Assembly: GCF_002205635.1 (NCBI RefSeq)
Contig: NZ_NISJ01000002.1
Location: forward strand, 310,001 to 374,000
DNA: 64,000 nt
Reading direction: 5' to 3'
From: Sphingopyxis witflariensis
Lineage (GTDB): Bacteria; Pseudomonadota; Alphaproteobacteria; Sphingomonadales; Sphingomonadaceae
A program made the position numbers and the translations under genes. The first letter of the stretch is position 1. The number at the start of each line of letters is the position of its first letter. The notes beneath the pieces are model-generated. The model was given only the letters and a program-made list of their open reading frames with translations, was not told where the DNA came from and searched no databases. This document shows, piece after piece, positions 55,526 through 64,000 of this stretch.

Positions 55526-55529
55526 ATCG

Positions 55530-55838
55530 TCACGCAATCCCGGCGGTGACGCCAAGCTGATAGAGATAGGGCAAAACTGCTTGTTGCATGATGATGAGAA
55601 GGATCAACACCAGCATCGGCGTCAAATCGAGGCCGCCGAAATCCGGCATAATACGGCGGAAGGGCCGATAAAGCGGCTCGGTGAGCCGGTCGAGAACCAT
55701 CCATAGCTGACCGACAAACTGATTGTGCGTGTTGATCACGTTGAACGCGATCAGCCACGACATCACCGCCTGGGCGATGATGATCCACCACAGGACATTG
55801 AGCAGGATCGCCAAGATATTGAGGAACATGAAATACAA
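55530..55838 (-). CDS. YggT family integral membrane protein
   Basis: A 102-residue protein with two hydrophobic helices ([18 protein letters not shown] and [18 protein letters not shown]) separated by [15 protein letters not shown], the YggT pattern. The family is linked to cell division or osmotic response, with no defined activity. A TTG at 55838 has GGAGA at ideal spacing, while the ATG three codons later (55829) is too far from it, so TTG is the likelier start. It sits between argB and folD. Confidence 0.85.
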   Translation of the reverse strand: MYFMFLNILAILLNVLWWIIIAQAVMSWLIAFNVINTHNQFVGQLWMVLDRLTEPLYRPFRRIMPDFGGLDLTPMLVLILLIIMQQAVLPYLYQLGVTAGIA

Positions 55839-55874
55839 GAAAGGTCTCCGGCCGAAAAGGTCGATGGCACCCTA

Positions 55875-56783
55875 TTAGCGATGAATGAGCGTGCCCGCAC
55901 CCCTTGCGGTGAAAATTTCGAGCAGCATCGCGTGCGGGATGCGTCCGTCGAGGATGACCGCGGCCTCGACCCCGGCGTCGACCGCGGCAACGCAGGTTTC
56001 GACTTTCGGGATCATGCCTCCGGTGATCGTACCGTCGTCCTTCAGCGCATCAATCGCGGGGCGGTCGAGGTCGGTGAGCAGCGCCCCCGATTTGTCGAGC
56101 ACGCCCGCAACGTCCGTGAGCAGGAAGAAACGCTTGGCGCCCAGCGCGCCCGCGATCGCCCCCGCCATCGTATCGGCGTTGATATTATAGGTCGCGCCAT
56201 CGGCACCGAGCGCGACCGGAGCGACGACGGGAATGAAATTATCCTTGGTCAGATTGATCAGGATCGTCGGATCAACCGCCACCGGTTCGCCGACAAAACC
56301 CAGATCGACATGACGCTCGATCCCCGAATTGGGGTCGGGCTGCGTCCGGGTGACCTTTTCAGCGAGGACGAGATTGGCGTCCTTGCCCGAAATGCCGACG
56401 GCGCGGCCACCGAGCGCGGCGAGCCAGCCGACGATTTCCTTGTTGATCTTGCCCGCCAGCACCATCTCGGCGACCTCGGCGGTCGCGGCGTCGGTGACGC
56501 GGAGACCGCCGACGAAGGTCGATTCGATCCCGAGTTGCTTGAGCATCGCGCCGATCTGCGGTCCGCCGCCATGGACGACGACCGGGTTGATCCCGACCGC
56601 CTTGAGCAGCACCACATCCTCGGCGAAATCGCGCTGCGCTTCGGCATCGCCCATTGCATGGCCGCCATATTTGATCACGAAGGTTTCGCCCGCATAGCGC
56701 TGCAGATAGGGCAGCGCCTCGACGAGGGTTTCGGCCTTGGCGAGCAGGTCGGGCATTTTGGAGGGGTCGGTCATCGTCATCAT
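55875..56783 (-). CDS. argB: Acetylglutamate kinase
   Basis: A 302-residue kinase that phosphorylates N-acetyl-L-glutamate in arginine synthesis. KYGGHAMG (ATP phosphate binding), [11 protein letters not shown] (glutamate site), [13 protein letters not shown], and [13 protein letters not shown] are all in the expected order, ending [11 protein letters not shown]. Several ATGs open the frame; 56783 overlaps the yhhQ stop by four bases and is adopted, though 56774 has better AGGA spacing. Full length. It is cotranscribed with yhhQ and yggT. Confidence 0.95.
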   Translation of the reverse strand: MMTMTDPSKMPDLLAKAETLVEALPYLQRYAGETFVIKYGGHAMGDAEAQRDFAEDVVLLKAVGINPVVVHGGGPQIGAMLKQLGIESTFVGGLRVTDAATAEVAEMVLAGKINKEIVGWLAALGGRAVGISGKDANLVLAEKVTRTQPDPNSGIERHVDLGFVGEPVAVDPTILINLTKDNFIPVVAPVALGADGATYNINADTMAGAIAGALGAKRFFLLTDVAGVLDKSGALLTDLDRPAIDALKDDGTITGGMIPKVETCVAAVDAGVEAAVILDGRIPHAMLLEIFTARGAGTLIHR

Positions 56784-57457
56784 CCTGCGTTCTTTGCATC
56801 AAGGTGGCGGCCGAGCGCGACCAGGCCGGTAATAACGAATGGAATCACCGCGATCGACAGCGCGACCTTCGCCAGCATCTGCCCGCCCATCAGATTGGCG
56901 ATCGGGAAGACACCCGAAAAGGCGATGGTGACGAACAGCAAGGTATCGACGATCTGGCTCAGCGCGCTTGCGATTGCGCCGCGCACGGCAAGCCAGGTCG
57001 ACCCGGTCCCCGCGCCTTCACGTCCGCGCAGCTTGCTGAAGATGGTGACGTTGAGGAATTGCGAGGTGCCATAGGCGACAATCCCCGCCGCCATCAGGCG
57101 CGGGCTCTGGCCTAACACGGTATTGAAGGCGGTGAGCCGTTCGGGCTGCATTTCCGGCGATGCGGGAAGCGCGAGCACCAGCGCGGTCAGCATGATCGAC
57201 AGGACCAGCGGGACGAAACCCCAGAGCACGAGGCGGTTCGCAGTCGACTGACCGTGCAGTTCCGACACGCTGCTCGACAGGGCAACGAGGATCAGAAATG
57301 GAAAAATCCCGGCCTCAACCGCGAGCCAGCCACCCAGCGCGACCTGCTTGTTCCCCAGCACCCCGGCGAGCACGACCATGCCGCCATAGATGATGGTGAA
57401 AAGAAAGAGTGAGGGCGAAAGCGTGCGCGGCAGCGCTGTCGAAGTGGTGTCGGTCAT
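56780..57457 (-). CDS. yhhQ: Queuosine precursor transporter (YhhQ/QueT type)
   Basis: A 225-residue membrane protein with six to seven helices, including [24 protein letters not shown], and [18 protein letters not shown], the family signature. It imports queuine precursors such as preQ0 for tRNA modification. Its ATG overlaps the preceding S9 peptidase stop and its stop overlaps argB, each by four bases. This clean ATGA chain shows coupled translation. Confidence 0.88.
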   Translation of the reverse strand: MTDTTSTALPRTLSPSLFLFTIIYGGMVVLAGVLGNKQVALGGWLAVEAGIFPFLILVALSSSVSELHGQSTANRLVLWGFVPLVLSIMLTALVLALPASPEMQPERLTAFNTVLGQSPRLMAAGIVAYGTSQFLNVTIFSKLRGREGAGTGSTWLAVRGAIASALSQIVDTLLFVTIAFSGVFPIANLMGGQMLAKVALSIAVIPFVITGLVALGRHLDAKNAG

Positions 57458-59463
57458 GCCGCCCGATAGTCGCTTTTGCGGACGCTGGAAAGATGCTGGT
57501 CAGTCCGGTGGATTGTAACGCCGCAGAAGGTCTCGATCGACGTCAACAGCATCAGCCGGTCGGCTTCGCGGGTGAAATAATGGTCGGCCAGCGGGATCGA
57601 TACAAATTCGACCGCCTTGCCCGCCTCCTTCATCGCCGAATACATGCGCGACGACTGGCCATGGTCGACCGTGACGTCCTTTTTGCCGTGAATCAGCAGC
57701 AAGGGCGTCTTGATTCGGACGATCGCGTTGATCGGCGACACTGCCGCGAAATCGGGTGTCATCTTCTGCCACTGGTCGCGATAGAGGCGCTCGCGGAGGT
57801 TGCCGCCGAAATCATTGACCTCGCGACGCAAATTGGAAACCCCGTTGATCGAGACGGCGCAGCGATACTGGTCGGGATCCTTGGCGATCCCCCACATCGC
57901 GGCATAGCCGCCATAGGAAGCGCCCACGATGCATACGCGCTTCGGATCGGCGATGCCTTCGGCCACCGCCCAGCGCACGCCGTCGCTGACATCGTCCTGC
58001 ATCGCAAAGCCAAGCTGGCCCTGCCCGGCCTTGAGGAATTTGTCGCCATAGCCCGTCGATCCGCGAAAATTGGGCTGGAGCACGGCGTAGCCCCGCTCGG
58101 CAAGAAACTGCGCCCAATAGTCATAGGTCAGTTCATCATGCCCCCAAGGCCCGCCGTGCGGCATGACAATGAAGGGCAGATTTTTCGTCGCGCGCCCGCG
58201 CGGCATCGTCAGCACGCCTTCGATCTCAAGCCCGTCGCGGGCCTGGTACTGGATGAACTTCGATCGCGAAAGCCGCTTGCTGCCGATCGCCTCGTTGGCC
58301 GCTGCCAACTGCGAAAGATCCCCCGACGCAGCGTCGAAGAAGAACAGCAGCCCCGGATTCTCGGGAGTGCTGAAACGCACGAGCAACTTGCCGAGATCGC
58401 GGCTAAAGCTTTCGATACGGACTTTCGAGGCGGGCGACGCGGCATTCAGCTTCGCCTGGTGCGCGGCCATAACGGGGTCGATCCAGTGGATCGGCCGGGC
58501 GCGATCGGTGGTCTTCACCCCAAGCAGCTTCGTCCCGTCGAACGAGACGATAGCCCGTTCGACCTCGGCCCCGTCGGCAGCATGGATGGTGCGCACATCC
58601 TTGCCGGTGGACAGGTCGACCTCGGCCACGACCGAGCGACCATCGGGCGCCGCCTTGATCACATAGCCATTGTCGTTTCCGGGAATGAACAGAAAGGGAA
58701 TCGTCAGTTCCTGCTCTTTGCGCAGCGACACGCGCTCGATCGAACGGAACGCGCCTTCACCGGTACTGCGATACAGCATCGTGGCCTGGGTGGTGCTGTC
58801 CCGATAGCCGATGCCGTAACGGACGCGGCCCAGATGATCGGCGCCCCAATCCATGACGTCCGTGCGTCCCGCGATCAGCTTCCGCTTGCGCCCGGTGGTC
58901 ACGTCGACGCGATAGACCGCCGGCCAGAATTCCGCCCCGGTGTAAATGCTGTTTTGCGCGGCGACGAGAATCTCGTTGCTGGCGTCGCTCGGCGTCCACA
59001 GCAGGTCGGCGCCATTCTGACCATTGAGATCCCACAGCAATTTCGTGATCTTACCGGTCGTCCGGTTGATCCCGATCATCCGCGAAACATACCAGTTGTC
59101 GGTCTCGACAGGCTGCAGCGCATATAATCCGACGATGATATTGTCGTCGTTCACCCAGCGTATCCAGGCGATTTCGGTTTTGTCGGGAACCCCGATAACG
59201 ACGCTCTTGTTGCGGTCCCCGATGGTCGGTACCATCACGATGTGCTGCTCGCCCTTCAACCCGAACAGGCCCGCCATATAGGCGCCGTCCGGCGACAGGC
59301 TGGCGTTTTCAACAAATGGCAGGCGGGCGAAAGCCTCGGTCGGCAACGGGGTGAAAGCCGGTGTGGCGGGCGCCGTCGCAGGCGCGGCCGCCCCTTCGCC
59401 GGGACCGGCAAGTACAGAAGGTGACACGGCCAGTAAAACGGCCACCAAAAGCGAACGAACCAT
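57454..59463 (-). CDS. Secreted S9-family prolyl oligopeptidase-like peptidase
   Basis: A 669-residue serine peptidase. The signal peptide (RSLLVAVLLAVSPSVLAGPG) shows export. A beta-propeller-like N-half is followed by the alpha/beta hydrolase domain. It has the nucleophile motif GASYGGYAAMWG with Ser at residue 516, Asp in GKKDVTVDHGQ, and His in LADHYF. Family members release dipeptides or cut after Pro. GGGGGTGG precedes the ATG. It is the first gene of the packed run, and its role there with argB and yhhQ has no obvious logic. Confidence 0.9.
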   Translation of the reverse strand: MVRSLLVAVLLAVSPSVLAGPGEGAAAPATAPATPAFTPLPTEAFARLPFVENASLSPDGAYMAGLFGLKGEQHIVMVPTIGDRNKSVVIGVPDKTEIAWIRWVNDDNIIVGLYALQPVETDNWYVSRMIGINRTTGKITKLLWDLNGQNGADLLWTPSDASNEILVAAQNSIYTGAEFWPAVYRVDVTTGRKRKLIAGRTDVMDWGADHLGRVRYGIGYRDSTTQATMLYRSTGEGAFRSIERVSLRKEQELTIPFLFIPGNDNGYVIKAAPDGRSVVAEVDLSTGKDVRTIHAADGAEVERAIVSFDGTKLLGVKTTDRARPIHWIDPVMAAHQAKLNAASPASKVRIESFSRDLGKLLVRFSTPENPGLLFFFDAASGDLSQLAAANEAIGSKRLSRSKFIQYQARDGLEIEGVLTMPRGRATKNLPFIVMPHGGPWGHDELTYDYWAQFLAERGYAVLQPNFRGSTGYGDKFLKAGQGQLGFAMQDDVSDGVRWAVAEGIADPKRVCIVGASYGGYAAMWGIAKDPDQYRCAVSINGVSNLRREVNDFGGNLRERLYRDQWQKMTPDFAAVSPINAIVRIKTPLLLIHGKKDVTVDHGQSSRMYSAMKEAGKAVEFVSIPLADHYFTREADRLMLLTSIETFCGVTIHRTDQHLSSVRKSDYRAA

Positions 59464-59555
59464 GCACCACCCCCCAGTAATGGGCGGTATCTAAAAAGAA
59501 AATTCGCGCGCGCCAAGCCGGTTTGCGACTCGAATTCTCTTCGCCGAAAGGGCGG

Positions 59556-59576
59556 ACCCCGGATCGGGGCCGGGGT
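59556..59576. repeat. Short palindromic intergenic repeat (REP-like)
   Basis: ACCCCGGATCGGGGCCGGGGT is a GC-rich imperfect palindrome. It is related in form to the one at 50318-50338 and lies between the S9 peptidase and the nucleoside transporter. Confidence 0.55.
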
Positions 59577-59728
59577 GACACGGGCGGAGCATGGGCACCG
59601 CGCCTTTCCGCTGAGAGCAAAAGCGCAAAGCATTTGGCATCAATTCGTCCCCCGGAGCACCGCCCCCTTGCCCCCATCGCCCAGCCCGCTAGACAGGCAA
59701 ATTACGCTCGCGGGGGACGCACGAAGAT

Positions 59729-61057
59729 ATGGAACGCCTGATCGGTTTGCTTGGCATCGTCGCATTGCTCGCGATTGCCGTGCTTTTTTCGTCGAACCGC
59801 CGCTGGATTCGCCTGCGCATCGTCATCCCCGCCTTCCTGCTCCAGGCCGGTTTCGCGCTGCTGGTGATCGGCACCCCGTGGGGCCGCGCGATCATTCAGG
59901 GGATGTCGAACGCGGTGTCGAACCTGCTCGGCTATGCCAAGGCGGGGACCGATTTCATCTTTGGCCCGCTCGCGGCGCCCGAGATGGGCGGCCACAGCTT
60001 CGCGATCGCGGCGCTGCCGGTGATCATCTTTTTTGCCTCGCTGATCTCGATCCTCTATTATCTGGGGATCATGCAGCTGGTGATCAAATGGGTCGGCGGC
60101 GCGATCCAGAAGGTCACCGGCATCACCAAGGTCGAAAGCCTTGGCGCCGCGGCGAATATCTTCGTCGGCCAGTCCGAAGCCCCGCTCGTCATCCGCCCCT
60201 ATCTCGCCGGCCTGACCCCGTCGCAGCTGTTCACGATCATGACCGTGGGCATGGCGGGGGTCGCAGGCACGATATTGGGCGCCTATGCGAGCATGATCGG
60301 CGAGCAATTGCTGCCCTATCTGCTCGCCGCCAGCTTCATGTCGGCGCCGGGCGGTATTTTGATGGCCAAGATCATGATGCCTGACGATCCCAAGGATCTG
60401 GGCATCGAACCCGTCATCATGCCCGAGGCGAGCCATGACGAGGAGAAGCCCGCTAATCTTATCATGGCAGCCGCGCAGGGCGCACAGACCGGCGTCAAGC
60501 TTGCGGTCGCAGTCGGTGCGATGGTGCTCGCCTTCGTCGCCCTCGTCGCGCTGGCCAACGGCCTGCTCGCCGGAATCGGCGGCTGGTTCGGCTATGACGG
60601 CCTGTCGTTTCAGGCGATCATCGGCGCGATTTTCCGTCCGGTGATGTGGCTGATGGGCGTGCCATGGGACGAAAGCGCCGCGGTCGGCGGATTGTTCGGG
60701 ACCAAGGTCGTGCTCAACGAATTCGTCGCCTTCATCGACCTTGGCAAGATGCAGGACAATATGTCGCTGGCCGCGGTCGCGATCGCAACCTTTGCGCTGT
60801 GCGGCTTCGCCAATTTCAGCTCGATCGCGATCCAGATGGCGGTCACCGGCAGCCTCGCTCCCAATCAGCGGCCGATGATCGCCCGGCTGGGCCTGAAAGC
60901 CCTGCTCGCGGGCAGCCTGTCGAACCTGATGTCGGCGGCACTGGCGGGATTGATGCTCAGTATCGCGCCGCCAGTTGCAGCGCCCGCTCCGGCCGCCCCG
61001 GTGGCCGCAGCGGCTTCGGCCGATACGCCCATCGAAGCTCCCGCAAAGGCACCTTGA
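59729..61057 (+). CDS. Concentrative nucleoside transporter (NupC/CNT family)
   Basis: A 442-residue transporter. It has the CNT signatures GQSEAPLVIRPYL (substrate and Na+/H+ binding) and FGTKVVLNEFVAFIDL, a hairpin-and-helix inverted repeat. SIAIQMAVTGSLAPNQRP is near the end, followed by a Pro/Ala-rich tail. It imports nucleosides by proton or sodium symport. The gene is alone; 126 gene-free bases follow. The start at 59729 gives the normal CNT N-terminal helix (MERLIGLLGIVALLAIA). Confidence 0.92.
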   Translation: MERLIGLLGIVALLAIAVLFSSNRRWIRLRIVIPAFLLQAGFALLVIGTPWGRAIIQGMSNAVSNLLGYAKAGTDFIFGPLAAPEMGGHSFAIAALPVIIFFASLISILYYLGIMQLVIKWVGGAIQKVTGITKVESLGAAANIFVGQSEAPLVIRPYLAGLTPSQLFTIMTVGMAGVAGTILGAYASMIGEQLLPYLLAASFMSAPGGILMAKIMMPDDPKDLGIEPVIMPEASHDEEKPANLIMAAAQGAQTGVKLAVAVGAMVLAFVALVALANGLLAGIGGWFGYDGLSFQAIIGAIFRPVMWLMGVPWDESAAVGGLFGTKVVLNEFVAFIDLGKMQDNMSLAAVAIATFALCGFANFSSIAIQMAVTGSLAPNQRPMIARLGLKALLAGSLSNLMSAALAGLMLSIAPPVAAPAPAAPVAAAASADTPIEAPAKAP

Positions 61058-61183
61058 GCGGCCACCACAGCTGACATCAACCAACGGTTTAGATATCGAC
61101 CTTCATCACAGAAGCACATCGCTTGGCGTAACAGGCCGAAAATGATAGTTTCCTCCGGTTCGTATCCGGAACAGGAGGGCATG

Positions 61184-61801
61184 ATGAAAACCGCCTATCG
61201 TTGGTCAATATTTGCCGCAGCCACGCTTTCGATAGGAGGCGGGCTTTTTGCCGTCTCCCACGCCCAGCCGCCCGAAGACCGCATGGCGCGGCCGGCCGAG
61301 GCGACCATCTATCGCGACGCCAGCTATCGCGGCCCGGCGGTCTTCATCGGCGAGGCCAAGCCGAACCTTGGCCTCGCCTGGCCGGTCAATTCGATCCGGG
61401 TGAAGAGCGGCCGTTGGGAAATGTGCGAAAGGACGCGCTATCGTGGCCAGTGCCGCACCATCGATCGCGACACGCCGGTGCTGAACAATGTGCTGCGCGG
61501 ACTGACCATCCAGTCGATTCGTCCGACCGGATCGGGTGGCGGCGGCGGCTGGGATCCGAACCCGCCCGCCAATGATCAGGTAACGCGCGGCAATTTCGCC
61601 GAATTCCACACCCAGCCGTCGACCGGAAACCGCCGCGTTCTCGCGTGCGCCAATGGGTCTGGAACCGCCAATTGCGCGGCGCAGACCGCCGACACCTGGT
61701 GCCGTTCGGTCGGCTGGAACGGGTCGGCGCGTGAACATATGGAAACGGTCGCGAACCGGGTTTATCTCGCCGACGTGCTGTGCGTCCGGTCGGGCTATTG
61801 A
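61184..61801 (+). CDS. Secreted beta/gamma-crystallin-like protein
   Basis: A 205-residue exported protein. Signal peptide RWSIFAAATLSIGGGLFAV. The mature N-half ATIYRDASYRGPAVFIGEA and WEMCERTRYRGQCRTIDRD are two strands of a beta/gamma-crystallin Greek key (the Y/W-x-x-F/Y-x-G pattern). A Gly linker (SGGGGG) leads to a Cys-rich C-terminal domain (LACANGSGTANCAAQ, WCRSVGW) whose function I cannot name. GGAGG precedes the ATG at 61184. It is followed 12 bases later by the MliC-type lipoprotein gene. Confidence 0.7.
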   Translation: MKTAYRWSIFAAATLSIGGGLFAVSHAQPPEDRMARPAEATIYRDASYRGPAVFIGEAKPNLGLAWPVNSIRVKSGRWEMCERTRYRGQCRTIDRDTPVLNNVLRGLTIQSIRPTGSGGGGGWDPNPPANDQVTRGNFAEFHTQPSTGNRRVLACANGSGTANCAAQTADTWCRSVGWNGSAREHMETVANRVYLADVLCVRSGY

Positions 61802-61813
61802 GGGGGAAATCGG

Positions 61814-62134
61814 ATGACCATGAGAATGTACATCCCCGCTGCTGCGGTTTCGGCTCTGGTCCTCGCGGGCTGCGCCTCGGTTCCCGCCCGAACGGGCACC
61901 AGCTATGAATGCAGCAGCGGCACCCGGCTGACCGTCAATTATCTGGGCAATGGCGCGCTCGTCCGCGTCAATGGCGGACGGACGATGACGCTCGCGTCGA
62001 CACCCTCCAACAGTGGCCAGATTTATGAAAACAAAAAGGGCGTGCGGCTGCACCGCCAGGGCAATCAGGTGACATGGAACACGGCGCTACGCTCGGCGCC
62101 CGAAACCTGCCGCGTCGTAGCGACGCCGCTTTGA
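61814..62134 (+). CDS. MliC-type lysozyme-inhibitor lipoprotein
   Basis: A 106-residue lipoprotein with lipobox LAGC. The mature part YECSSGTRLTVNYLGNGALV, SNSGQIYENKKGVRLHRQG and the final Cys match the MliC fold, which blocks the C-type lysozyme active site and protects the wall. It is separated by 12 bases from the crystallin-like gene, so the two secreted proteins are probably co-expressed. A perfect 14-bp hairpin ends the transcript. Confidence 0.75.
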   Translation: MTMRMYIPAAAVSALVLAGCASVPARTGTSYECSSGTRLTVNYLGNGALVRVNGGRTMTLASTPSNSGQIYENKKGVRLHRQGNQVTWNTALRSAPETCRVVATPL

Positions 62135-62137
62135 CAT

Positions 62138-62170
62138 GAACGGACCGCCGGCGACACCGGCGGTCCGTTC
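62138..62170. terminator. Perfect 14-bp bidirectional hairpin between convergent genes
   Basis: GAACGGACCGCCGG-CGACA-CCGGCGGTCCGTTC. It lies four bases after the MliC-type stop, and its right arm overlaps two bases of the epoxide hydrolase stop codon (62169-62171, minus). No long U run on either side. Confidence 0.65.
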
Positions 62171-63311
62171 AAAGCGTCATGCAAGCCAAGGCGGCGTGCA
62201 CTTCGGCGGCGAACAATTCCGGCTGTTCCCAGGCGGCGAAATGGCCGCCGCGCTCGACCTCGTTCCAATAGACGATGTTGCGATAGCGGCGCTCGGCCCA
62301 GCGCCGCGACAGCCGCATGATCTCGTTCGGGAACAGGCTGCATCCCGTCGGCACTTGGATTTCGCCCGCAGCGAATTGACGAAAACTATGCCAATAGAGC
62401 CGCGCCGACGAAGCCGCGCTCGCGGTGAGCCAATAGAGGCTGACGGTGTCGAGCATCGCATCCTTCGACAACGCCTTTTCGGGATGCCCGCCGACCGACT
62501 GGCCGCCCGGTTCATGACCGCAATCGGTCCAGCCGTGGAATTTTTCGGCGATCCACGCCATCTGCCCGACCGGTGAATCGGTCAGGCCATAGCCGAGCGT
62601 CTGCGGCCGCGTTGCTTGCTGGGTCGAATAGCCACTGTCCTTCGCCTGATACCAGCCGAAGCGCGCGAGATAGACCTTCTCGGCCTCGGTGAGGTCGTTC
62701 GTCAAATCGGGCGGCGGTGCGCCGACGACCATATTCACATGGATCCCCGCGCAATGATCGGCGTGGTTCAACCCGATCGCGCAGGTGACGGCGCTGCCCC
62801 AGTCGCCGCCCTGGGCGAAATAGCGATCATAGCCGAGCGCGCGCATCAGCGCGTCCCAGCCGGCGGCGATATGCTCGACGCTCCATTTGGCGGTCGTCGG
62901 CTTGCCCGAAAAGCCATAGCCGGGAAGCGACGGAATCACGAGGTGATAGTCGGCCGACAAAGGCGCGATGACATCAAGAAATTCGAGCACCGACCCCGGC
63001 CAGCCATGCGTCAGCACCAGCGGACGCGCGGCGGGGTTGTCCGAGCGGACATGGAGGAAATGAATGTCGAGCCCGTCGACTTCGGCCAGATAATTGGGCA
63101 GCGCGTTCAGCCGCGCCTCGATACGGCGCCAGTCATATTCGTGCTGCCAATAGGCGGCCAGCTCCTGCGCATAGGCCAGCGGAAGGCCCTGATCCCAATC
63201 AGTGACAGTTTCCTTCTCGGGCCAGCGCGTGCGCCCGAGCCGGTCTTTCAGATCGACCAGCGCCGCATCGGGCACCGCCACTTCAAACGAACGGATATTT
63301 TCGACCTGCAT
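62169..63311 (-). CDS. Epoxide hydrolase (alpha/beta-hydrolase with EHN domain)
   Basis: A 380-residue enzyme that opens epoxides to diols. The N-terminal EHN cap (SFEVAVPDAALVDLKDRLGRTRWP, residues 8-31) is typical of this branch. The oxyanion motif HGWPGS is at residues 102-107, the nucleophilic Asp in GGDWGS at 170, and the catalytic His in GGHFAAWEQP near 359. Cytoplasmic, no signal. It may detoxify epoxides or process a terpenoid; the substrate is unknown. Stop overlaps a shared hairpin. Confidence 0.9.
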   Translation of the reverse strand: MQVENIRSFEVAVPDAALVDLKDRLGRTRWPEKETVTDWDQGLPLAYAQELAAYWQHEYDWRRIEARLNALPNYLAEVDGLDIHFLHVRSDNPAARPLVLTHGWPGSVLEFLDVIAPLSADYHLVIPSLPGYGFSGKPTTAKWSVEHIAAGWDALMRALGYDRYFAQGGDWGSAVTCAIGLNHADHCAGIHVNMVVGAPPPDLTNDLTEAEKVYLARFGWYQAKDSGYSTQQATRPQTLGYGLTDSPVGQMAWIAEKFHGWTDCGHEPGGQSVGGHPEKALSKDAMLDTVSLYWLTASAASSARLYWHSFRQFAAGEIQVPTGCSLFPNEIMRLSRRWAERRYRNIVYWNEVERGGHFAAWEQPELFAAEVHAALACMTL

Positions 63312-63342
63312 TCGGCACTCCCCCGGGGCAATTGGCCCCAGA

Positions 63343-63831
63343 TTAGGGCCGCGCGGGCGCCTTGCAACCGCGTTCGAGGCCGACGCCTTTCAGGAAGCCG
63401 CGGCGCACCGTCCCGGCATAGACGGCGAAGGCATAGCGCCGTCGTTCGGCGTTGGCGCCGGTGACCTCGCCGATCAGCCCGCCAAAGGGAATGACTGAGC
63501 CCGCAACCGTCCCGGCGACCCGCCCCGCGGTTTCCTCGCGCTTTTTCGCGCGGCTCTTGTCGGCCTGCTCGTGGACGTCGGGACCGAGTACTTCGTTGAG
63601 TTCGGTCACTTCGCGGATGATCGCAGCGCATTTCCCCAGGCCGTCGAGCGAATAGGGATTGTCCTGAATCGCCAGCAGCTTCGGCGGCGCCTCTTTTCCG
63701 TCAAAGGGTGCCGTGACCGAATCGGCGGTCTTCTTGATGGTCGAATCCTCCGGCGCGCCCTGCTGGGCATAAGAGGGTGCCGACAAGATCAAAGCGGCGA
63801 CCGACAGGCTGACAAGCGATTTTCTGACCAT
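63343..63831 (-). CDS. Secreted hypothetical protein, 162 residues
   Basis: A signal peptide (KSLVSLSVAALILSAPSYAQ) followed by a mature chain. It has YSLDGLGKCAAIIREVTELNEVLG, a charged helix (EQADKSRAKKREETAG), a Gly/Val segment resembling a membrane-associated helix (VAGTVAGSVIPFGGLIGEVTG), and a GLERGCKAP tail. Two Cys may form a disulfide. No family recognised. It lies 31 bases upstream of the epoxide hydrolase on the same strand. The remaining 169 bases to the window end carry no visible gene. Confidence 0.75.
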   Translation of the reverse strand: MVRKSLVSLSVAALILSAPSYAQQGAPEDSTIKKTADSVTAPFDGKEAPPKLLAIQDNPYSLDGLGKCAAIIREVTELNEVLGPDVHEQADKSRAKKREETAGRVAGTVAGSVIPFGGLIGEVTGANAERRRYAFAVYAGTVRRGFLKGVGLERGCKAPARP

Positions 63832-64000
63832 AGTCCAAATTCCTCCATTGCGCGCCCTGCACCTTAAGCATCAACGCGCTAGAGCAGATACGGCTCCCGA
63901 AATCGCAAATTTGTCATCCCGCCTCTTGGCGCGACGGCGAAGCCTATCTTGTCGGGACAGGAGACTCACCGGTCCAGTCGTAGAAGCCCCGCCCGGCCTT

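Noticed and set aside
55725..57074. 449-codon open frame antisense to argB and yhhQ
   Set aside because: Opposite-frame shadow; both sense genes have diagnostic motifs and coupled starts and stops.
57409..59127. 572-codon open frame antisense to the S9 peptidase
   Set aside because: Mirror frame of a real gene, with no recognisable domain and no ribosome site.

Overview
This window reads as chromosomal DNA of a Sphingomonadaceae bacterium, most like Sphingopyxis. That rests on high-GC alphaproteobacterial codon use, a DUF2093 protein beside an M23 peptidase, a DUF6118 protein behind a Ti-type TraA, several TonB receptors and secreted peptidases, and short alphaproteobacterial palindromic repeats between genes. 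The genus is an inference from protein resemblance; there is no rRNA gene to test it.

Positions 1 to about 16.8 kb are accessory and partly decayed. They hold the C-terminal part of a conjugative TraA relaxase/helicase with a DUF6118 partner, an acyl-CoA synthetase, a TetR regulator, an IS66 scrap lying against a truncated secreted-protein gene, a TonB receptor, and a complete IS5-family (IS427-type) insertion sequence with a -1 frameshift signal and TA target duplication. A second adenylate-forming ligase follows, divergent from a LysR regulator, then an MFS transporter tail with a frameshift, and an IS91-type transposase pseudogene next to an intact tyrosine recombinase. Two CoA ligases, two regulators, a TonB receptor and a transporter remnant suggest a former uptake and catabolism island for a carboxylic acid; this is inferred.

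From about 16.8 kb onward the genes look like conserved core. 16.8-19.8 kb: yaiI-like gene, a 43-residue basic protein, a TauE/SafE exporter and ung on the minus strand, divergent from hisE and a HIT protein. 20-29.8 kb: an alpha-2-macroglobulin and penicillin-binding protein 1C pair, then an amino acid permease. 29.8-36.7 kb: a Bcr/CflA exporter, and an acylase - M16 peptidase - 100-residue protein operon. 36.8-45.3 kb: a secreted leucyl aminopeptidase, clpB, two small secreted proteins and a 1038-residue TonB receptor. 45.5-50.2 kb: M23 peptidase, DUF2093 and xseA on one strand, back to back with purD, whose start codon physically overlaps that of xseA, then a membrane-anchored helix-hairpin-helix protein. 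50.4-53.3 kb: a small protein, a CNNM/CBS hemolysin-type protein and an OmpA lipoprotein.

53.3-59.5 kb is a tightly packed minus-strand run: S9 peptidase, yhhQ, argB, yggT, folD, a lipoprotein and marC, mostly with 1-4 base overlaps or gaps. 59.7-63.8 kb holds a nucleoside transporter, a secreted beta/gamma-crystallin-like protein, an MliC-type lysozyme-inhibitor lipoprotein, an epoxide hydrolase and a small secreted protein. I found no rRNA, tRNA, CRISPR array or complete prophage. No wholly new multi-gene system stands out. The most unusual observations are the overlapping divergent xseA/purD starts, a small secreted-protein gene placed directly behind a terminator, a possible heat-shock promoter whose spacer is a hairpin before clpB, and unexplained inverted repeats and an orphan terminator at 16.3-16.8 kb.
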